Assembly: GCA_030267565.1 (NCBI GenBank)
Contig: BRXU01000043.1
Coordinates: 496,001-560,000 of the forward strand
Length of the DNA stretch: 64,000 nt
Source of the DNA: Pleodorina starrii
Lineage: Eukaryota > Chlorophyta > Chlorophyceae > Chlamydomonadales > Volvocaceae
Reading direction: 5' to 3'
The notes beneath the pieces are model-generated. The model ran no database searches. It had not been told where the DNA came from and saw only the letters and a list, made by a program, of their open reading frames with translations. The translations under genes and the position numbers were made by a program. Numbering within the stretch: the first letter of the stretch is position 1; each line of letters opens with the position of its first letter. Shown piece after piece: positions 46,625 through 58,228 of this stretch.

Positions 46625-46845
46625 ACATCCGCATGGGCGTCAGAAGTGTAGCTCATCACAGAGCTGTACCAACTGGAAGGAATTCTGCTTTCACTTCCGC
46701 TAGTCCTAGCTCTGAGACGCACCTTGGCACTGGGTTGAACTGAGAGCTTTTCCAGATGGTTCCTGACTGAATAACCTTGAAGCACAGCCGTTATTATCTG
46801 CTTTGTCACTTTTGAAGCAGCCGGCAAGGAGACGCCGAAGCAGCA

Positions 46846-46858
46846 TTATATATACTTA
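46846..46858 (-). promoter_or_regulatory. TATA-like element upstream of the 153-residue gene
   Basis: ATTATATATACTT on the plus strand reads AAGTATATATAAT on the minus strand, about 220 bases before the ATG at 46624. Position and sequence fit a core promoter, but the region is AT-rich. Confidence 0.35.
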
Positions 46859-46859
46859 T

Positions 46860-48371
46860 GAGCATACTTCTAGGCGTATAGTAAATTCATGACGTGGCAT
46901 CCGAATCTTTCGGCAAATTGCATACCGTCACGGCGCAGGTCACGGCATTACCCGCGTGTTGTCAGGTTGTAAGAGGATCATTAATATATTGCCTTTAAAT
47001 ATCAGCAAAGCGCAGCCGAATAACTGGACAACTGAACATGCGGGTGGCCCTTCTACGAAATCTTTGATGTACGACGAAACTTTCCGACCGTTGCGACGGC
47101 ATTTTGGAATGATCGAGGTAGGGATACGCTATTTTGCTAAGTTCAATGCCAGGGTTTGGGCCTGCGCCTTTCAGCTCCATCGGTGAAAGCCTTTGTGGCG
47201 GTCCAGCTGCTTACGGTTGTTACTAGGGAACCGGCTGACCCGGAACGGGTCGAATGCCCCCCGATCATGCTCTTTAGGATGCGGGGTGGGAGTATTGAGT
47301 GGACAGGAGCCAACCTGTTCAGCCGGACGTACATTCCGCGCCGCCTTTCGGCTCTTTAGGATGCGGGGTGGGGGTAGGACATCATTACTGTACGGCATCG
47401 CGTATAACGATTTGACACATCCCCGCAAGGACAACTGGCATGAGGACGCGTAAATGATATGAAATTCAAATGGGTTGACGTTAAAATTTGCGGATCTCCG
47501 ATTGCCGGCCGCATGCGTACGATAGGAATGATCCCGTCTGTTTTGCTGTTCCGATCACTGTGTAACACCGGCACAGTATTTGAATTGAGTGATCGCATTA
47601 ACAGTCGATATGGGAGACAAAATGATCCCGTCGGTTTTGAAACACGCACCCACACAATATGATATTTGACGAGCGTGATCTTACTGACGTTGACAATAAT
47701 GGTCGACATCTGAGACGATACTCCTAATCTGCAATGATAGTTCGTGAGAGATAGTAGTTTTAAGGGATATGGCAACCGCCCTGCTAATGCATCAATGATT
47801 TTCCTAAGTGGCAATAGCAGGGCCATCCACAGCAGGCACTAAGCACTACCATCCCCGCGGCTGCTCCTTGATTTACGTCATGAACGTTGCGACACTGCTA
47901 CAAGGACGGCCCGGGGGAAGGGGGGTGTGGGGGGATGGGGGGCAACAGCCCCCCGCCCCCCACCAGCGGGGGGAAGGGGGTCTGGGGGAGGGGGGCGGCA
48001 GCCCCTCCCCCCCAGCATGGCCCAACGGTGTTGACACACGGAAACGGATTCATGCATTTAATTTACTCATACTTCGATAACGATAATGAACAAACATTAC
48101 GGGCTCCAGGGGCTAAGTTGCTCCTCAGGGAGTTTCTAAACGGCAGAATGTGATGTGCCTGAGGCAGGCGGCAGAAATGGTGAAACGGACAATGCAACCT
48201 GACCCTGCCAGATGCAAACCCTTGCAAACCAGGTCGAGAAGGGTCGAGAGCATTTAGAGCATAACCCCCCAATCGCCAGCCCTGCTTTCGCGGACATCTT
48301 TGCTGCGAACTCCCCCCATGTCAGAACTGTCCGCGCATTTTCGCTGTGCACAAGCCCTTTCGCCCGCGGTG
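46860..48371. other. AT-rich region with direct repeats
   Basis: No gene is recognised. Direct repeats include CTCTTTAGGATGCGGGGTGG (about 47270 and 47352) and AATGATCCCGTC-GTTTTG (about 47527 and 47622). Base composition differs from the flanking genes. It could be a decayed mobile element, but no terminal repeats or enzyme remnants were found. Confidence 0.4.
47905..48022. repeat. Cluster of G/C-run hairpins
   Basis: Alternating G-runs and C-runs (GGGGGGCAACAGCCCCCC; GGGGGGCGGCAGCCCC) form several short palindromes within about 120 bases, sharply different from the AT-rich sequence around it. Palindromic repeats of this general kind spread in volvocine genomes, including organelles; origin is not determined. 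Confidence 0.6.
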
Positions 48372-48535
48372 TGTTGTTGTGGTTGCAGGGATTGCGGTGG
48401 GCTCCTCTGGGCTCCAGACCCTCAGAAGAGCAGAGCCAGCGGGCCAGCAGGCCGTGCACTGTTGCGGAAATGATCAGGGCAAAAACACTTGCACATACAA
48501 GAGAGGACGAGTCATCCAGATAGGAGCGAGTGGAC
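48372..48535 (+). repeat. Dispersed repeat copy A (possible SINE)
   Basis: Shares with 60557-60715 the ordered blocks TGTGGT-GCA, GCAGAGCCAGCGGGCC, a GGCC-TGCAC block and CGAG-CATCCAG--AGGA-CGAG. The two copies are diverged with small gaps. Copy A lies just upstream of the 199-residue gene. Confidence 0.4.
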
Positions 48536-48607
48536 CTGGGGGAAGGCTCAGAACACGCGGACACGGGGGCGTTAGCCATAAGGCTCCCCGGGCCCAGGCC
48601 CCACAAA

Positions 48608-49465
48608 ATGGGTGCACCAACAGACCTGACAGCAATTCGCGGGCCGCATCTGGATGAGACCTGTGCCCTAGACGCCCCAATTATTCAAGAAGTTTGGTCG
48701 GATCTGCATGACGCTTCCGTTGAGGAGTTTGCGGCCGCTGAGGCCGTGCGTGAGCATGACAATCTTTCCAAGACGATCCAAGATAATGGGTGTCGTGAGG
48801 CGCGTGAGGCCACCAAGTCCCACACTTTGCGCGGTGCTCCCAGGGTCGCGAAACCCCTAAAGCAGCCCCAGAAATCAACGAGAACAAATTTGATGGCTCA
48901 GCCCATAAGGCCGGGACGAGGCTGCGACCCTGAATCGCCGCCCGTGCTCCCTGGGGGACCCCGCAGACAGAGCCACATCCCATGCACACTGCTGGTACTG
49001 GTTCCGGAGCCTGATTGATCCAAGCCTCCCTCCCCCGACACCTGCAGTCCAACTGGCAGCGTCAGCTGGTCTACCACGTACCACCGCCTGCGGCCCCCGG
49101 ACATGCCCACAGCAACTGATTTTGGCACCGAGGGGAGAGTCCCCGTTCTCCGCCCTGCATCCACATGCCGCTTGCTGCGAGTCCCTCATGTGGAAGTTCC
49201 CCAGCATCCGCACCTCTTCATCAACATGCAGTCGGTCGCCACCAAACTCCCGTACGTTCGTTCTCCCACCGCAGAGCGGCCCACAGCCTCGGGAAGGCCC
49301 CTTGGGAAGGCTAGAAAGGTCCCCCACCGGCAATTCAGAGAGGCCCATCGCCTGCTGCAATCCCTGTACTCAACGTACAACCCCATGCGCCCTCTTACGT
49401 CCCAACCCCGGGTGCCGTGGTTTGGGGAGACCGCTCTGTCCGTTGTATTTAACAAGATCAACTGA
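48608..49465 (+). CDS. Small unrecognised protein, two exons, about 199 residues
   Basis: Exon 1 at 48608-48789 (MGAPTDLTAIRGPHLDET, then DAPIIQEVWSDLHDASVEEF) ends in a GTGTCG donor in phase 2. Exon 2 at 49048-49465 follows ACACCTGCAG and reads SWSTTYHRLRPPD, KLPYVRSPTAERP, a basic segment GRPLGKARKVPHRQFREAH and NPMRPLTSQPRVPWFGET to a TGA. It is hydrophilic, with no membrane helix and an acidic N-terminal and basic C-terminal half. The phase match and complex composition argue for a real gene. Short Pro-punctuated basic proteins of this look occur among ciliary microtubule proteins, but that is only an impression. Some upstream in-frame sequence is also open. Confidence 0.55.
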
Positions 49466-50127
49466 TGGCTAATTGGCACGAAATCAACCAAATACAGTAA
49501 GCCAAAACACACCAGGTGCCAATCGCATACAGGTACTGTCATGACACCAGAACTCAGCACGTCCGCCGGGGCGTATCCTGACTTTTGATCCAGAGTCACG
49601 GGGAAAAGAAGCACTTACTGCGCCGGCGTTGTTCGTTTCAGATGGCCATCCCTCGGCCGCGATTCGTAAAGAGGCCCAACCGACGTTGTCGGTTACAACA
49701 GCAACCGTTGGCACGGTGTCGCCGCTAGCATCGGAGATCGGACGCAGCAAGTGGACGTATGACAGGATAGCGCCCAGGTATTCCTACTACTGCCCGTATC
49801 TATGAGTCCGGAAACGAGTATATAGCTTCTAACTGGCCGGTACGCGCGGAGAAGGGCAACTACCACACATTTCAACGCTGTGAATCAAGGCCCAAGAGGC
49901 AGAATTCTGACCTACAGAGCTTAGCAACCTGTAGTGCGCGCAAAAAAACATTCGTAGTTGTCATATCTGCTGATGTACGTGCCTTTGGAGGAAAACATGG
50001 CCGCCCCAAACGTGCCGCTCTGGAAATGTGGGTTGCGCATCATGTTGAGCCGAGAAAGACGAAGCGCTGCTAGTACCAGCGAAAAAACATTTCTTGTGTT
50101 AATCAGATATCGCTTCGTGCCGCGCAG
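49466..50127. other. Intergenic; probable first exon of the DUF2177 gene
   Basis: No independent gene recognised. The unseen initiating exon of the DUF2177 gene is expected here; an ATG near 49997 (MAAPNVPLWKCG) is a candidate but its splice was not resolved. Confidence 0.35.
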
Positions 50128-51589
50128 CGCTACTGCTCGTCTTCCTGCCTTCGCTGGTAGTCTTTGTCCTCCTGGACGTGACGTGGATCAGCCTGGTGGC
50201 CGGCAGCATCTACAAGAGCGTTCTGGGTGACTTGCTGCGGCCCACGCCGCTGGTCGTGCCGGGCCTGGTGGCCTGGCTGTGCATTGTGGGCTCCGTCTAC
50301 ATCTTCGCCTTGCCCGGCGCACGCACCCCGACTGCGGCGCTCCGGCAGGTGTGTGTGTGTGTGGGGGGGGGTTGGGTGGGTAGGCGGAGCTGGTGCCCAC
50401 CCGGCTATCTGACGTGGGCGCGGGGGGTCATCCGGCAGGAGCCCATGGGGACCAGGGCGAGGACGCAAGCGGGTTAAGAGTCCGGGCCGAGGGAGGCAGG
50501 GAGGGTGGGGGCCCCCAGCGGTCCACACTGGCACTGGTGCTGGTGCTGGTGCTGGTGCTGGTGCTGGTGCTGGTGCTGGTGCTGGTGCTGGTGCTGGTGC
50601 TGGTGCTGGTGCTGGTGCTGGTGCTGGTGCTGGTGCTGGTGCTGGTAGCAGTGCCGGATGGGTGGGAGCCCATCCCGCGGGTGGCAGGTGGTGTTTACGG
50701 ATGGGGGGGGATGCGTACCGCTGAAAAGGGCCCCCGGTGCAAGCCTTGACTTGCGGCCACTCTGTTTACGCAGTTGTCTTTGGGGCCAGGACCTGGGACG
50801 GCAGAGAGAGAGGCCCCCCGGACATCCCCCATTCCGGCATGTTGCCCCTGTCTTGCAGCACCCATGCGCCCCTCCCTGCCTCTCTTACCTCCCTGCCTCC
50901 TGGCGTCCTGGGTGATGATGACACGCAACCTGTACCCCCTACCTAGCTGCCCCTATCACACGGACTGCCGAGTCTGGCTTTTGCCGCCGTTGAGTTCCTC
51001 TGCTGCTAACCACCGCTGCCGAGCAGCTAGTTACCGGCCCACGGAGAGCGCAATCCCGCGAAGCCCCGGCGAGCGCACCCAACCCGCCCGCCGCCCTCCC
51101 TGCTCCGGCACCGGACGGGGCTCCACCGGCCCCCCACCGGCCAGCAGCGGCGACCCTACCAGAGCAGCTCAGTGCCACCGCGCTGCAGTACGACATGCCG
51201 TACCGTGTGAGATATATGCAAGGGGATGCGAAAGGACGCGATTCGGCGTGATGAGATCACGTGATGCCAAATGACGTGTGGGCCAAATCCCTCCGTACAC
51301 CGCCTCACCTCACCCCACCCCGCCTCACCTCACTGTGGGGAACCCCACCCGACCCCACCTGAGCCTCAGCCCACCGCACTCGGCCTACCCTTGCCTATTA
51401 ATGCGATTCCCTTATCAGGGGCTGCTGCTGGGCGTTGGCCTGTACGGCACGTACGAGTTCACGAATCTGTCCATCCTGGGGCCCTGGACCTGGGCCCTGG
51501 CGGCTGCAGACACCGCCTGGGGGGCCACCGCGTGCGGGGTGGCGGCGGTGCTGCAGCTCTGGCTGACCAGGAGGCTGGCGGCGGCCTAG
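50128..51589 (+). CDS. DUF2177 family membrane protein (partial at 5' end)
   Basis: Two exons are clear: 50128-50348 (after CCGCGCAG, donor GTGTGT) and 51419-51589 (after CTTATCAG, ending TAG). They join in phase 0. The product has four hydrophobic helices: LLLVFLPSLVVFVLLDVTWI, LVVPGLVAWLCIVGSVYIF, GLLLGVGLYGTYEFTN and ALAAADTAWGATACGVAAVL. LDVTWI, GTYEFTN and the D-x-AWG motif match the DUF2177 pattern (LD-x-xWL, TYDLTN, D-AWG), which is common in bacteria. The function of DUF2177 is unknown; it is an integral membrane family. The initiating exon upstream was not resolved. The 1,070-base intron carries a long CTGGTG repeat. Confidence 0.82.
50528..50650 (+). repeat. (CTGGTG)n hexanucleotide repeat, about 20 units
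   Basis: Near-perfect tandem CTGGTG in the intron of the DUF2177 gene. All frames stay open but it lies between a clear donor and acceptor. Confidence 0.95.
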
Positions 51590-54500
51590 ACCAATGAGGC
51601 CTGTGCGTTGAGTTGCCCAACGGAGGCAGCCTGAGGAGCAAGGGTGCGGGTGTGTGTGTGTGTGTGTGTGTGCAGGAGCAGGCCGCATGGGGCCGCATAG
51701 TCGGGGATGAGGCTGCGGTGCCGGGCCGCCGCATTGTGGAGCCGTGCGGCAGAGAGGAGGAGGAGGAGGAGGAGGAGGAGCTCATTCCCTCGGGGGAGCC
51801 CCCCGTGCCGCCCCTGTGGTGCCGAGCAGAGGCGGCAGCGCCACTGGCGGATCGGAACCCCGCTGGACATACGCAGAGGGGGGGGACCTGATGTGTGAGG
51901 CGCACAGCAACCACACTGTGCGAGTAGGGTACAAGTTCAACCCAAGTTCGGTGGCGTGCGTAAGGGGCCCCGGGATGTGTACTGTTGTTGGACACGCGAT
52001 GCCGGGCTGGGCTGGTGCGTCATTGTTCTCCCCGTGACCGCTTGAGCGCGCGGAGCTTGACCGCCACCAGCCTATCCACGGCAGTGTCCCCAACGCACTG
52101 GGACAGCAAACTCGCTACGAGTCCAGGAGGGTCCCAACATGGGCCGCTCCAGGGGAGTGGCTCTCAATTTGGTTGGGGTGAGACTGGTTTGGCTTGTCGA
52201 CTGGTTTGGGGGGAAGGGGGTGTCGACGAGCGAATCATAGCGATTGCACGCTGGCACTGTTACGAACGGTGCGGTGCGGTGTGGTGCTGTGTCAGTCTGC
52301 AGTCGGCGTGCGGCATGTCATTTGGACACTGCGCATGACGTGAGCTGGCGGACAGCCCAAGTCCGCCCCCTCCGTAACTTGCTCTGCCTTACTGCCCTTT
52401 CCCGTCAGTTGCTCACGTCTGCACCCGAATAATGGGCGCGGGATTTGATGGTAGGCGCTGGCCACACAGGCTCATGCGCGAGCGAGCGCAAAGGGCCTGG
52501 TAGCCCAACCCGCCTGCAGGCCTTCACCCCCCCCTCTGCCCCCTGCCCCCGTGGGTGGAGGTTCGGTCACATTGGACCCGCCTTGGTGCAACTGCTGGGG
52601 GTCAGCTAGGCAGTGGGCCGGTATCTGGGCTACGACCTTCGGACGCCAACCTACACCCGCGTCTGTGCGCGTGTGCGCATACCGTGCAACAGTGTGCCTC
52701 CCCAGATGCCTGAGGGGAGGGGGCGAGGGCTGGGGAGGGGGTCGGACGGGCGTTTGGGGGCAGCAGAGGGAGGCGGTAGGCGGAGGGAGGGCGGTGTCAG
52801 CCCGCGTCCATGTGCAGCATGCGGCGCCACGGGGCGCTTGTTGCAGAGAGAGTGAGATCGAGAGTGATAGTGATGTCGCGGCTGCGGTGCCGTCACCCGA
52901 ATGGGTCTGGCCTCAAGCACTTGGGGACAGCCGGTCAGGAAGCCACTGGCCAGCCATCCGGGCCAGCCAGCTGCAAGCCACGGTGCGCATCCCTCGGGCG
53001 AAGGGGAGGGCGGGCTCGCCAAGGGTGGCCCTGGGCTGGAGGCGTGGGCGGAAGAGACCGGCGGTGGGGGGGGGCCTTCCCACGTTCCTAGGCTTCTCAA
53101 AGGCATCCTGCTGGTCCAGTCAGTTCCGGCCGATGGGTTGGGCCCAGGTTGGGGGAGGATCCGGGGGGAGGGCTGCTGAACTGTGTCTGATCGGATGTCC
53201 GCGGCACCATGCGGCCGTTACAGGCGACACCGGAGTCCTCTTGTACGTTCGGCAGTACCTGAGCTCTGTTAGGTCTACTCTCCATACCATTCAGCTGGAC
53301 GTTCAGAGGAGCTGGCGAGGTGGACTGCGGCTGCGGCCGTGGAGCGATGCCGGATATGGCGGCCGCCGCCGCATTGTAGGCCAGTAGCCAAAGAACCTAC
53401 ATCTGCGCACTCTGCAATGGCCACGCTAGCGCCCTTGGCAGAGTCTTCCTAAAACGGCGCAAAACCTGCGATTCGAGCCTGGCCTGGTGCGGGAACGAGC
53501 ACTCGCTACGTGGAGCCAACGTTTCCCATTTGCCACGAGACGGCCCGGGTCAGCCAGCGCATTTTGCACCTGAAATCCCCCCGACAGGCGGCGAGTCATG
53601 AAGTTTTCTCGTCTGTCTGGGTGCATTGAGAGAAGCGTTCGCTCATGCGAGAAGCGTTCGCTGAGAAGCCGGTGGTGCGTGCGAGCGAGTGATGGACGAG
53701 GATAGATTTCCCGCTACCCAAGGTCGCGACGGTCGCGGTCAAGCCGTGGGCTAAGTCACGCTTCGGCGTCGCGCTCGCGGGTAAGCCCACAGTGCCACAG
53801 ACACTCGCCAATAGCCAACAGTTTACCCACCAAATTCCGAAATCATTGACGCTCGGCCCTATCTACTTCATCGACGTTCGGCTCCATCTATTCTGGACCG
53901 AGCACACGTGCAGTGGGCTATGCGCTCGGTCCTGAGTAGATGGAGCTGGGCCGACCGGACGTGCGCGCGGCTGTGAGCGCAACGGAGAGGTTGCGCGCAA
54001 GAGAAAGCGCATGAAAGTGAACGTTGACTTTCAAATAAAAATTGTACAGGCAGTGCTGCGCATTGGCCGCCAAGCTGGCGGCCTTGTGGAGTCGAATTGG
54101 GAATTGCCCTGACCGACTCGCACAGTGCCTTCAGACTGAGTTCCTTCGCTCTGCAACGATCAGCATTCTGCTGGGCGAGTTGTCAGCGCCCTCCATACAC
54201 GCCCATCGCGATCGCGCTTTCCCTTTTTGGTACGGGACCGAGCGGCACAAGCTGGGCCAGCGAACACATGTATCGGTACACGTGTATCAATAAATCATTG
54301 ACTTTGTATGCAGTATATGCGTACCGTTTCTATCCGCACGTGCTTGGCATTGGGCCATGTGCTCGCGCGCCAAAGCACGCACGGCAAGATACCTACCGGC
54401 GAGTACACGTGTGACAGCCGCAAATATAATTTCGTGAACAGGTGCAAAAGCGTCGCGAACATCGTGGTTACCGGAGGGCTCTCGAAGAAGCGTAAGTGAA

Positions 54501-54641
54501 TTGCGTGTACGAGGTCCGTATGTCGGACGCTTCGCTATTTACCCACGTGCGCCTCGAATGACTGAAGCACATCTACCGACGCACATACTTCCACTACGCT
54601 GAAGCTGCTTAACCTTTAAGGCGAGTGCGCACGCGACGAAA
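51590..54641. other. Intergenic region before the ammonium transporter
   Basis: Contains a (GT)n run at about 51651-51672, (GAG)n at about 51754-51780, duplicated GAGAAGCGTTCGCT at about 53627-53670 and the inverted repeat at 53881. No convincing gene: the longest open frame (52551-53387) starts with GTG and is low-complexity. The last few hundred bases are the likely transporter promoter. Confidence 0.45.
53881..53946. repeat. Hairpin-forming imperfect inverted repeat
   Basis: Arms of 23 bp (53881-53903 and 53924-53946) are reverse complements at 21 of 23 positions around a 20-base loop containing CACGTG. The arms begin GCTCCATCTA and end TAGATGGAGC. The size fits a small RNA precursor or the remnant of a folded element. 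Confidence 0.7.
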
Positions 54642-57600
54642 ATGTCGGGCGACTACGGAGCGGATGAACTCACCAGCTGTCAGATATCAATCCGCGATGC
54701 ACTTCTGGCTGGTGGAACCAAGTATACTCGTGATGCTGCTCTGGCTGTTGCAACGGCAATTTGCAATTCCATCTCTGGGGATGGTGTGGCGCTTTCTGAC
54801 CGCATCGGCGAAGTTGCGAATGGTCTCAACACATTTCTGCTCCTCTTCGGAGGCGCGATGGTGTTCCTGATGCATGGCGGCTTCGCCATGGTAAGGCGCG
54901 GGCCGTGGTCAAACCCTAGGCGGTTCCTGCTGCGAAGTGCTGTCTGACGGCGTGCACGTGGGCGCGGTCGTCGCGAACGTGCATCCCGCCGGTGCAACTG
55001 CCCATTGATCCTGCACGTGCGCATATGATTGTTTCCTTAGCTGCCCCAGGCCGAGGCATGTGGAGCCGCCGGTCCCAAATTCCGCACACTGTTGGTGCAA
55101 AAGAACCCTATGCCAGGAGTGGTCACTTTAGGCCCTCACCGTTCCATCATTTCATGCAATGTGGTTTATGTTATAATCCGGATGTTTTTTGCGCTTCGTT
55201 GTTTGGATCGCCGTGTTGCTGGCACCCCAAGTATTCTGTGGGTCAAACTTCATCTTTGGTACATGCCGCTAAGAAACGATTGTTTTCGATTTTCTTGTCC
55301 TCAGTTGGAAGCTGGCGCGATTCGCTCGAAGAACGCGATGAACATTTTACTCCAGACCATCTTGGATGCAGCCGCGGCAGCCATAATGTGGTACACAGTC
55401 GGGTGAGTGTTATGCTGCGCAACTCAACATGCGTTTGCACAACTGCGTGCAGACATGATCCGCGGGTCGAACACGCTCCGAAACTTACTGGCCCTTTGTA
55501 ATGCGTGCCGCAGCTTCGGGTTTGCGTTTGGCATTGGCCACAAGCCCAACAAGTTCATCGGTGAGTGATGCAGTCTCTAGCACACGACTCCTGGGAGTAG
55601 CTTTAGAGCCGTGCAAAGATAGGTACTGAACCGCGGGACGTTCCGCCTCTCCTATTGTACAGGCAACGCCATGTTCGGCCTGGCCCGCTACAAGACGCAC
55701 GCAACGGGCTCTGGCATCGGTGATTGGACCGATTTCTTCTTCCAGTGGGCTTTCTGCGCAACTGCCGCGACCAGTGAGTGCCACCGGGCGATCTGACTTG
55801 AGGCTGTGAACACCAGTTGGTGCACGTGACCCCGTCGCCGATCCTTACATTATACATACGGCACCTAGCTAGTGCTCTCGTGCTGTTCCCTCACGATATT
55901 TGAAGTTCTGCGGGTCGGCACGGCGCTACACTTGCTGCATCCTTTGATCGTTCGCGCGTTGTTGCCTGCAGTCCCCGCCGGCTCCGTGGCTGAGCGCTTC
56001 AACTTCAATGCCTACCTGGGCTACTCGATGTTCATCGCCGGCTTTGTCTACCCTGTCGTCGCGCATGTGAGTATCGGTGCAGCATCAGCCACAATAAGGG
56101 GCACCCGGACACACACACACGACACTGTGTCCAGCACTTATATGGTGTCCAAGATTGCCCATCTTGGTAGGCGGCTCAGCCTATGTGAACCGCCCACCCT
56201 ACGCCCCCTTGATACCGTATCAAGATTGCCCATCTGCTCTGCGCAGGAGAAGATGAAGGCAACGCTGAACTCCCCGCCCCGCCCCGCCTGATTCAGCCTC
56301 CCCGCCCGGCCCTCACTGTATTCTCTCCGTTCATCCCACGTGTCCCGCCCACCTCAATGCACCGCACCACCCCGCCCCGCAGTGGGCCTGGTGCCCCACC
56401 GGCTGGCTGGGCTTCGCTACGGTCGAGCCGCTGTTCAAGACCGGCTACATCGACTTTGCGGGCAGCGGCGTCATCCACATGACGGGCGGCCTGGCGGGCC
56501 TAATCGGCGCCACCATGGTCGGACCCCGCCTGGGCCGCTTCGACGCGGACGGCAAGCCGGTGGAGATGCCCGGCCACTCGGCCATCCTGGTGGTGCTGGG
56601 GACGGTGCTGCTGTGGTTCGGATGGTGGGTGGCAGGGGGGGGATGGGGCTGGGGTGGGGGGCCGAAGAACGGGGCTGCGGAGGGGGGGGGGGTGGCTTGG
56701 ACCGGGGCTCGGTGAGGCGCGGAGATGGCTGGGGCCGTCGGTGGGTGGGGTTTGGAAGCCCCGTCGCTGTGGTGCACACCCGAGGACCAGGCCGGGGCCT
56801 ATTTAGGCCCGGGTCTACAAGCCTAGAAGCCTTCCCCTGACAAGGATCGTTATGGCAGTGTGTCGCCTTCCGACCGACCGACCGACCCACCGACCTGGCC
56901 CCCCACCCGCAGGTACGGCTTCAACCCCGCATCCATGCTCTCCATCGACACCACCAACGCCGCCACCGTGGTGGGTCGCGCCGCCGTCACCACCACCCTG
57001 GCGGGCGCCGCGGGCGGCATTGCCTGCCTGCTCAACGGCTTCCGGCGGCACCGCGGCTGGGACCTAGTGGGTCTGTGCAACGGCATCCTGTGCGGCTTCG
57101 TGGCCATCACCGCCTGCTGCCACGTGGTGGAGCCCTGGGCCGCAATCATCTGCGGACTGGTGGCCGGACTCTGGTTCGACTTCCTGTGCTGGCTGCTGCT
57201 CAAGCTCAAGATCGGTGAGCGGCGAGCAGGGGGGGGTGCAGGGAGGCGAGGAAGAGGGGAAGAGGGGAAGAAAGCGAGGGAGGGGGGCGCGGGGCCTTGG
57301 ATGCCGGGCAGCCTCCCTGGCGTCGAGAGGATGACGCTGCGTTATCGGCCCGAACGTTGCGGCTGTGGGGCGCAGGAGGAGTGTGTGCATGCACGGACCA
57401 AGGCGTTTCACTCGCAAGCCGTTGTCGTGTGGGGGGAGAGGGGAACCGCTTCGGACTCACCGCTGCCCCTCCGCACTGCCCACCCCCCTCCGCACTGCCC
57501 ACCCCCCTCCGCACTGCCCACCCCCCTCCGCCCGCAGACGACCCGCTCAGCGCCGGCCCCATGCACTTCGGCACCGGCATGTGGGGCGTCTTCTTCACGG

Positions 57601-58228
57601 GCCTGCTGGCTAAGCAGGTGAGGGGGTTACGGAGGGACTGAGCGGGGCGAAGATGCCTCTGACAACCCACAGGTCCCGTCCGACACGCCTGTCCTCGTCG
57701 TCGTACATCACTGCCAGCCCTTCTCTCTCGCCATCGGCACCGACTCCAGCCCCCCTCCCCCCATTCCCCTTTGCCCGATTTTCTCATGCCCCGCCTTACC
57801 CTTTCCCTCGTGATCTACCACTCACCCACCCACCCCTTCGCCTGCCCTGTCCCCCGCGCCTCTGATGCCCTGCCGCCCACCAGGAGTACATTTACGAGGC
57901 TTACGGGCGCATGGAGGACCACATGTACGGCGCCTTCTACCCGAAGTCCAACGGCAAGATCCTGGCCTGCCAGATCATCGGCATCCTGGCCATCATTGGC
58001 TGGGTCAGCGGCATGATGATCCCCTTCTTCGGCATCTTCAAGCTCACCGGCACGCTGCGCATCCCGCCCGAGGTGGAGGAGATGGGCCTGGACCGCTCCA
58101 AGCATGGCGGCTCTGCCTACAACGGCGCCGGCGCGGCCATGGGCGGCATGTTGCCCTCCACTCCCGGCAACGACGTGATGCGCAACCAGCAGCAGCCGTC
58201 CGCCAAGGTGCTGCCTGCCAACGGGTGA
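54642..58228 (+). CDS. AMT: Ammonium transporter, AMT family, 9 exons
   Basis: Exons: 54642-54890, 55305-55402, 55514-55560, 55663-55773, 55972-56066, 56383-56624, 56913-57214, 57538-57617, 57884-58228. Phases agree and give 522 residues. It moves ammonium across the plasma or another membrane as a trimer. Recognisable AMT signatures: [21 protein letters not shown] then [15 protein letters not shown] (about residues 65-100), [38 protein letters not shown] (conserved Asp and first pore His), [20 protein letters not shown], and [16 protein letters not shown] (second pore His). The C-terminal regulatory tail has [12 protein letters not shown], where plant AMTs have GMDLTRHGG; Ser stands at the regulatory Thr position. 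The N-terminal extension ([15 protein letters not shown]) is soluble. The ATG at 54642 gives the expected length. The specific AMT1 paralogue is not assigned. Confidence 0.96.

Noticed and set aside
46081..46827. 248-codon minus-strand open frame
   Set aside because: Overlaps the 153-residue gene in another frame; the two-exon reading has better sequence complexity and matching splice phases.
52551..53387. 278-codon plus-strand open frame
   Set aside because: No ATG start, low-complexity composition, no recognisable domain; likely open by GC bias.
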